Below, one piece after another: positions 6,368-6,375 of a DNA stretch of 6,375 nucleotides. The notes under the pieces are model-generated. The model searched no databases, was not told the origin of the DNA, and saw nothing but the letters and a program-made list of their open reading frames with translations. The DNA comes from JBLIAZ01 sp047632015 (GTDB taxonomy: Bacteria > Bacteroidota > Bacteroidia > Flavobacteriales_C > GCA-002722245). The translations under genes and the position numbers were made by a program. The DNA lies in contig JBLIBC010000155.1 in the NCBI GenBank assembly GCA_047632015.1, positions 1-6,375 of the forward strand, read 5' to 3'. Position 1 is the stretch's first letter; each line of letters starts with the position of its first letter.

Positions 6368-6375
6368 AAGGTAAT

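Noticed and set aside
1..6375. CRISPR arrays, tRNAs, insertion sequences, defence or phage modules
   Set aside because: I saw no spaced direct repeats, tRNA-like cloverleaf, transposase, integrase or toxin-antitoxin motif on either strand.

Overview
The window looks like ordinary chromosomal DNA from a member of the Bacteroidota. Four things point that way: the AT-rich composition, the near absence of Shine-Dalgarno sequences, a promoter of the TTTG / TAnnTTTG type at 473-502, and protein families of Bacteroidota style (a RuvC beginning VQKEKIILGVDPGT, and a secreted thioredoxin-fold protein with a WCGWC motif). I cannot fix the genus. No tRNA, rRNA, CRISPR array, insertion sequence or phage gene is visible.

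Left part (1-2676): the 5' end of ruvC (Holliday-junction endonuclease) runs leftwards off the window. Across a 66-bp divergent gap, a two-gene rightward operon begins. It encodes a polytopic membrane protein of the lysylphosphatidylglycerol synthase TM region / flippase-like type, then a membrane-anchored family 2 glycosyltransferase. The two overlap by 4 bp (ATGA) and are probably made together. They plausibly build and move a glycosylated lipid or envelope glycan, but the substrate cannot be read from the sequence.

Middle (2677-3917): a 198-bp AT-rich gap holds a weak hairpin and only a tentative promoter. A rightward gene follows for an exported protein built almost entirely of eight 34-residue TPR repeats. 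It converges on the leftward genes across 95 bp that hold two hairpins, probably terminators for the two opposing transcripts.

Right part (3918-6375): two leftward genes 41 bp apart. Upstream is an exported thioredoxin-fold protein with two tandem thioredoxin-like halves: the first has CGWC, while the second has lost both cysteines. Downstream is dapD, a tetrahydrodipicolinate N-succinyltransferase for lysine and meso-diaminopimelate (peptidoglycan) synthesis. It resembles the actinobacterial/pseudomonad form rather than the short E. coli form.

I found no convincing undescribed multi-gene system. The points most worth a second look are the duplicated, degenerate thioredoxin protein with a 58-residue insert, the type of DapD and its altered trimer-axis residues, and the coupled flippase-like/glycosyltransferase pair.
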